Notes under the pieces: generated by a model
The model's input: the letters and a program-made list of their open reading frames with translations, nothing else
What the model was told of the DNA's origin: nothing
The model's database searches: none
Assembly: GCF_022682495.2 (NCBI RefSeq)
Contig: NC_071391.1
Coordinates: 124,849,896 to 124,913,895, forward strand
DNA from: Desmodus rotundus
Lineage: Eukaryota > Chordata > Mammalia > Chiroptera > Phyllostomidae
Direction: 5' to 3'
Length of the DNA: 64,000 nucleotides
Program-made: the position numbers and the translations under genes
Shown here: one piece after another, positions 62,216 through 64,000 of the stretch
Layout: each line of letters opens with the position of its first letter
Numbering within the stretch: position 1 is the first letter of the stretch

Positions 62216-62635
62216 GAAAAACTGCTAAATTTAATTGTAAGATTCACCTTAACTGCACCATTATTATTAAAAAGTGTATTCTAGAGTCTGTGAAACACGG
62301 TTGTAACCCCTCTCACAGGGAGGTTGTGAGTCTTCACCAGGACCATCCATCAGAGGGCTCCGTGCTGTGTTTGGTTTGGCAGTGAGTACTGGATAGTAAC
62401 CATCACCCTGATTACTGTGTTAGTACTACCCAATTACTGTATGGACCTCACAGCTAACTTAGACAGCCCAGTTCTGTCGCTGCATCACTGTTGAGGATAA
62501 TTAGTCTAAATGCATAGGAATATAGTTCCGGACTGAGTGTGTGTCTGTTTGTTTGTTTTTTGTGGTTACTTACTGCAAGTATGTCCCCTTAGCCTGTTTG
62601 TTCTGTGGTCCACAGTTAAATTCAGAATTCTGAGG
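62216..62635. other. Unique intronic sequence
   Basis: No repeat or exon recognised. Confidence 0.45.
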
Positions 62636-62639
62636 TCAC

Positions 62640-62775
62640 ACAGCCCTGCGTTTGAATCCCAGACTTGTCACTTACAGATAAGTGACTACCCTTGAGGAAG
62701 TGTCTTTACCTCTCTAAATCCCAGTTTCCTTACCTGTAAAGTGTTTGTATTTATACCTCCATCATAGAACGGGGT
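62640..62775 (+). repeat. MIR element
   Basis: 'tgcgtttgaatcccagactt', 'gtgtctttacctctctaaat' and 'cccagtttccttacctgtaa' match MIR. Confidence 0.8.
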
Positions 62776-64000
62776 CAGGACCCGGCAGGAGCCCCAATCA
62801 TAGGTATAAGTTTTGTTATCAGCTGTCGTCATATCTCCTCTTCTAAACAAGATGCTTCCTATGTGGCTCAGTCTCCCTTTTTGAGCTGGAAACCCCAGGC
62901 AGGAGAGCACCTTAGAGCTGATGAAGGCAGGGATGTATAGAAGAATTGAAACAGTAGCAGGGGAAATGCCTTACCATAGGGATAAATTTCTCCAGGTAGA
63001 CTTGGAGATGGGGATGGGGGGAAGGGAGGGGTAGAGCTGCTTCCCGGGCTGCCTCCTGTGGGGAGCTCCCTCTCAGACCTGGGCACGGCTCGCTCTGGGC
63101 CTAAAGAGCTCCCTGATTGGTGTGGGCATGGGGATGACATGACAGTAACCACCGTTCACACATCCCCGTAAAGCAGTGAGTCCTGACGGAATGCCGGCTA
63201 CGCACTCATCTCGGCCGAGGCCGTCTCAGGGGCCCCAGATGGATGATGGGGCTTTCTTTGCAGTTTTGTCCTTGATCAAGGATATTCTAGATAACTGCTA
63301 GTTACTCATTTTCTTTTAATTTCTTATTTATTTTTCTCTTGTATTTTTGTTGTCTGAATCTGCAGTTTTGGTTTAATGGGAATGAATCACTTCCTCTGTC
63401 TTCACTCTCTGGACACATTTTTCGTGTCTGAACAGCCACCAGGCTGGGACTGTGGGCCCCGATGCACAGGGAGGATGACATCCGCAGAAGAACCCTACAG
63501 AGCTTGGCCTTGTTTCATAGAGGTGGTGGGTACATCCAACAGCACAGAACTGAGCATGTGCAGAGCTGGCCTGCCCTAAGAGAAGGTTTCTGTGTCTTGG
63601 TTTTCTATGGTCAAGGGGGTTTGATCACGATTTTTCTGAGTCAGGGCTTCTGTCTCCCAGAGGGTGGACATCCTCTGTCCAACATGGCTGAAAATAATAC
63701 TGCCCTTCAGGAGTCCAAGGCTTCTAGAAGTATCTAAACCTCTTTCTTTCAAGAGAGCCCTTTTGCCATGCTTTATGATACTGTGAGAATTCTGTAGTAT
63801 CCTGACATGAATTTTCTAATTACAGCAAATTAGAGTAATTGTTTGGATGACTTAAGTCAAGAAAAGTACAGGATTTGGAGAAAAAGAATTTGAGGCCTTA
63901 ATAATATGTATGTAGGGATCCCTCTTCCCAAGATTATTTGTTCTAGAAGATCCCAGGAAACCCTGTCCCGTTGGCCTGGGCTGCAGCAGAAATTCAGGGA
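62776..64000. other. Unique intronic sequence
   Basis: No repeat, RNA gene or exon recognised to the right edge. A CpG-rich spot lies at 63180-63230. Confidence 0.45.

Overview
This is a window of mammalian nuclear DNA, almost certainly from a bat (Chiroptera). At least four tRNA-headed SINE copies match the bat VES family: a poly-A/T tail, a pyrimidine-rich block, a 'catgtgccctgactggg' core and a 'cactgagccac..cagccagggc' head. They sit on a background of L1, a HAL1-like half-L1, MIR, L2, MER5A-type and MaLR (MLT1-type) repeats typical of placental mammals. I saw no Helitron (HeliBat) ends, so I do not assign a family or species.

The only protein-coding sequence I can support is one 155-bp exon at 46150-46304 (+). 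It encodes the kinase hinge and the start of the catalytic loop region of protein kinase C epsilon (PRKCE). It has a clean acceptor and donor and corresponds to about residues 480-531 of the human protein. Everything to its left (at least 46 kb) and right (at least 17.7 kb) therefore reads as intron of the same gene. I did not find the neighbouring kinase exons, so both introns extend beyond the window.

Layout. 0-1 kb: a short CpG-island-like patch. 1-10 kb: mostly unique intron with MIR, MER5-like and L1-tail fragments. 10.7-14.6 kb: a 5'-truncated sense L1 with target-site duplications and a broken ORF2. 14.9-15.1 kb: a VES SINE. 16.4-19.8 kb: a full-length antisense HAL1-like element (ORF1 only, no ORF2) with a 17-bp target duplication, split within ORF1 by a 686-bp defective mariner. 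20-42 kb: unique intron with scattered L2, MIR, VES and MER5A copies, a second CpG-rich patch with an NRF1-like motif (29.0 kb), a (GT)18 tract and a G-quadruplex-capable run. 42.2-45.8 kb: L2, MIR, MER5A and MLT1 relics, including a perfect 22-bp-arm inverted repeat. 46.15 kb: the PRKCE exon. 46.3-64 kb: downstream intron with an alternating purine-pyrimidine/NRF1-type motif, LTR relics, L2/MIR, a VES SINE, L1M/HAL1-like antisense DNA, and an antisense L1 carrying a 203-bp TIR element with TA duplications.

I see no operon, CRISPR array, gene cluster or new multi-gene system. The most informative structures are the nested transposons and the two CpG-rich intronic patches. Repeat family names come from pattern memory, not a database search, and repeat boundaries without target duplications are approximate.
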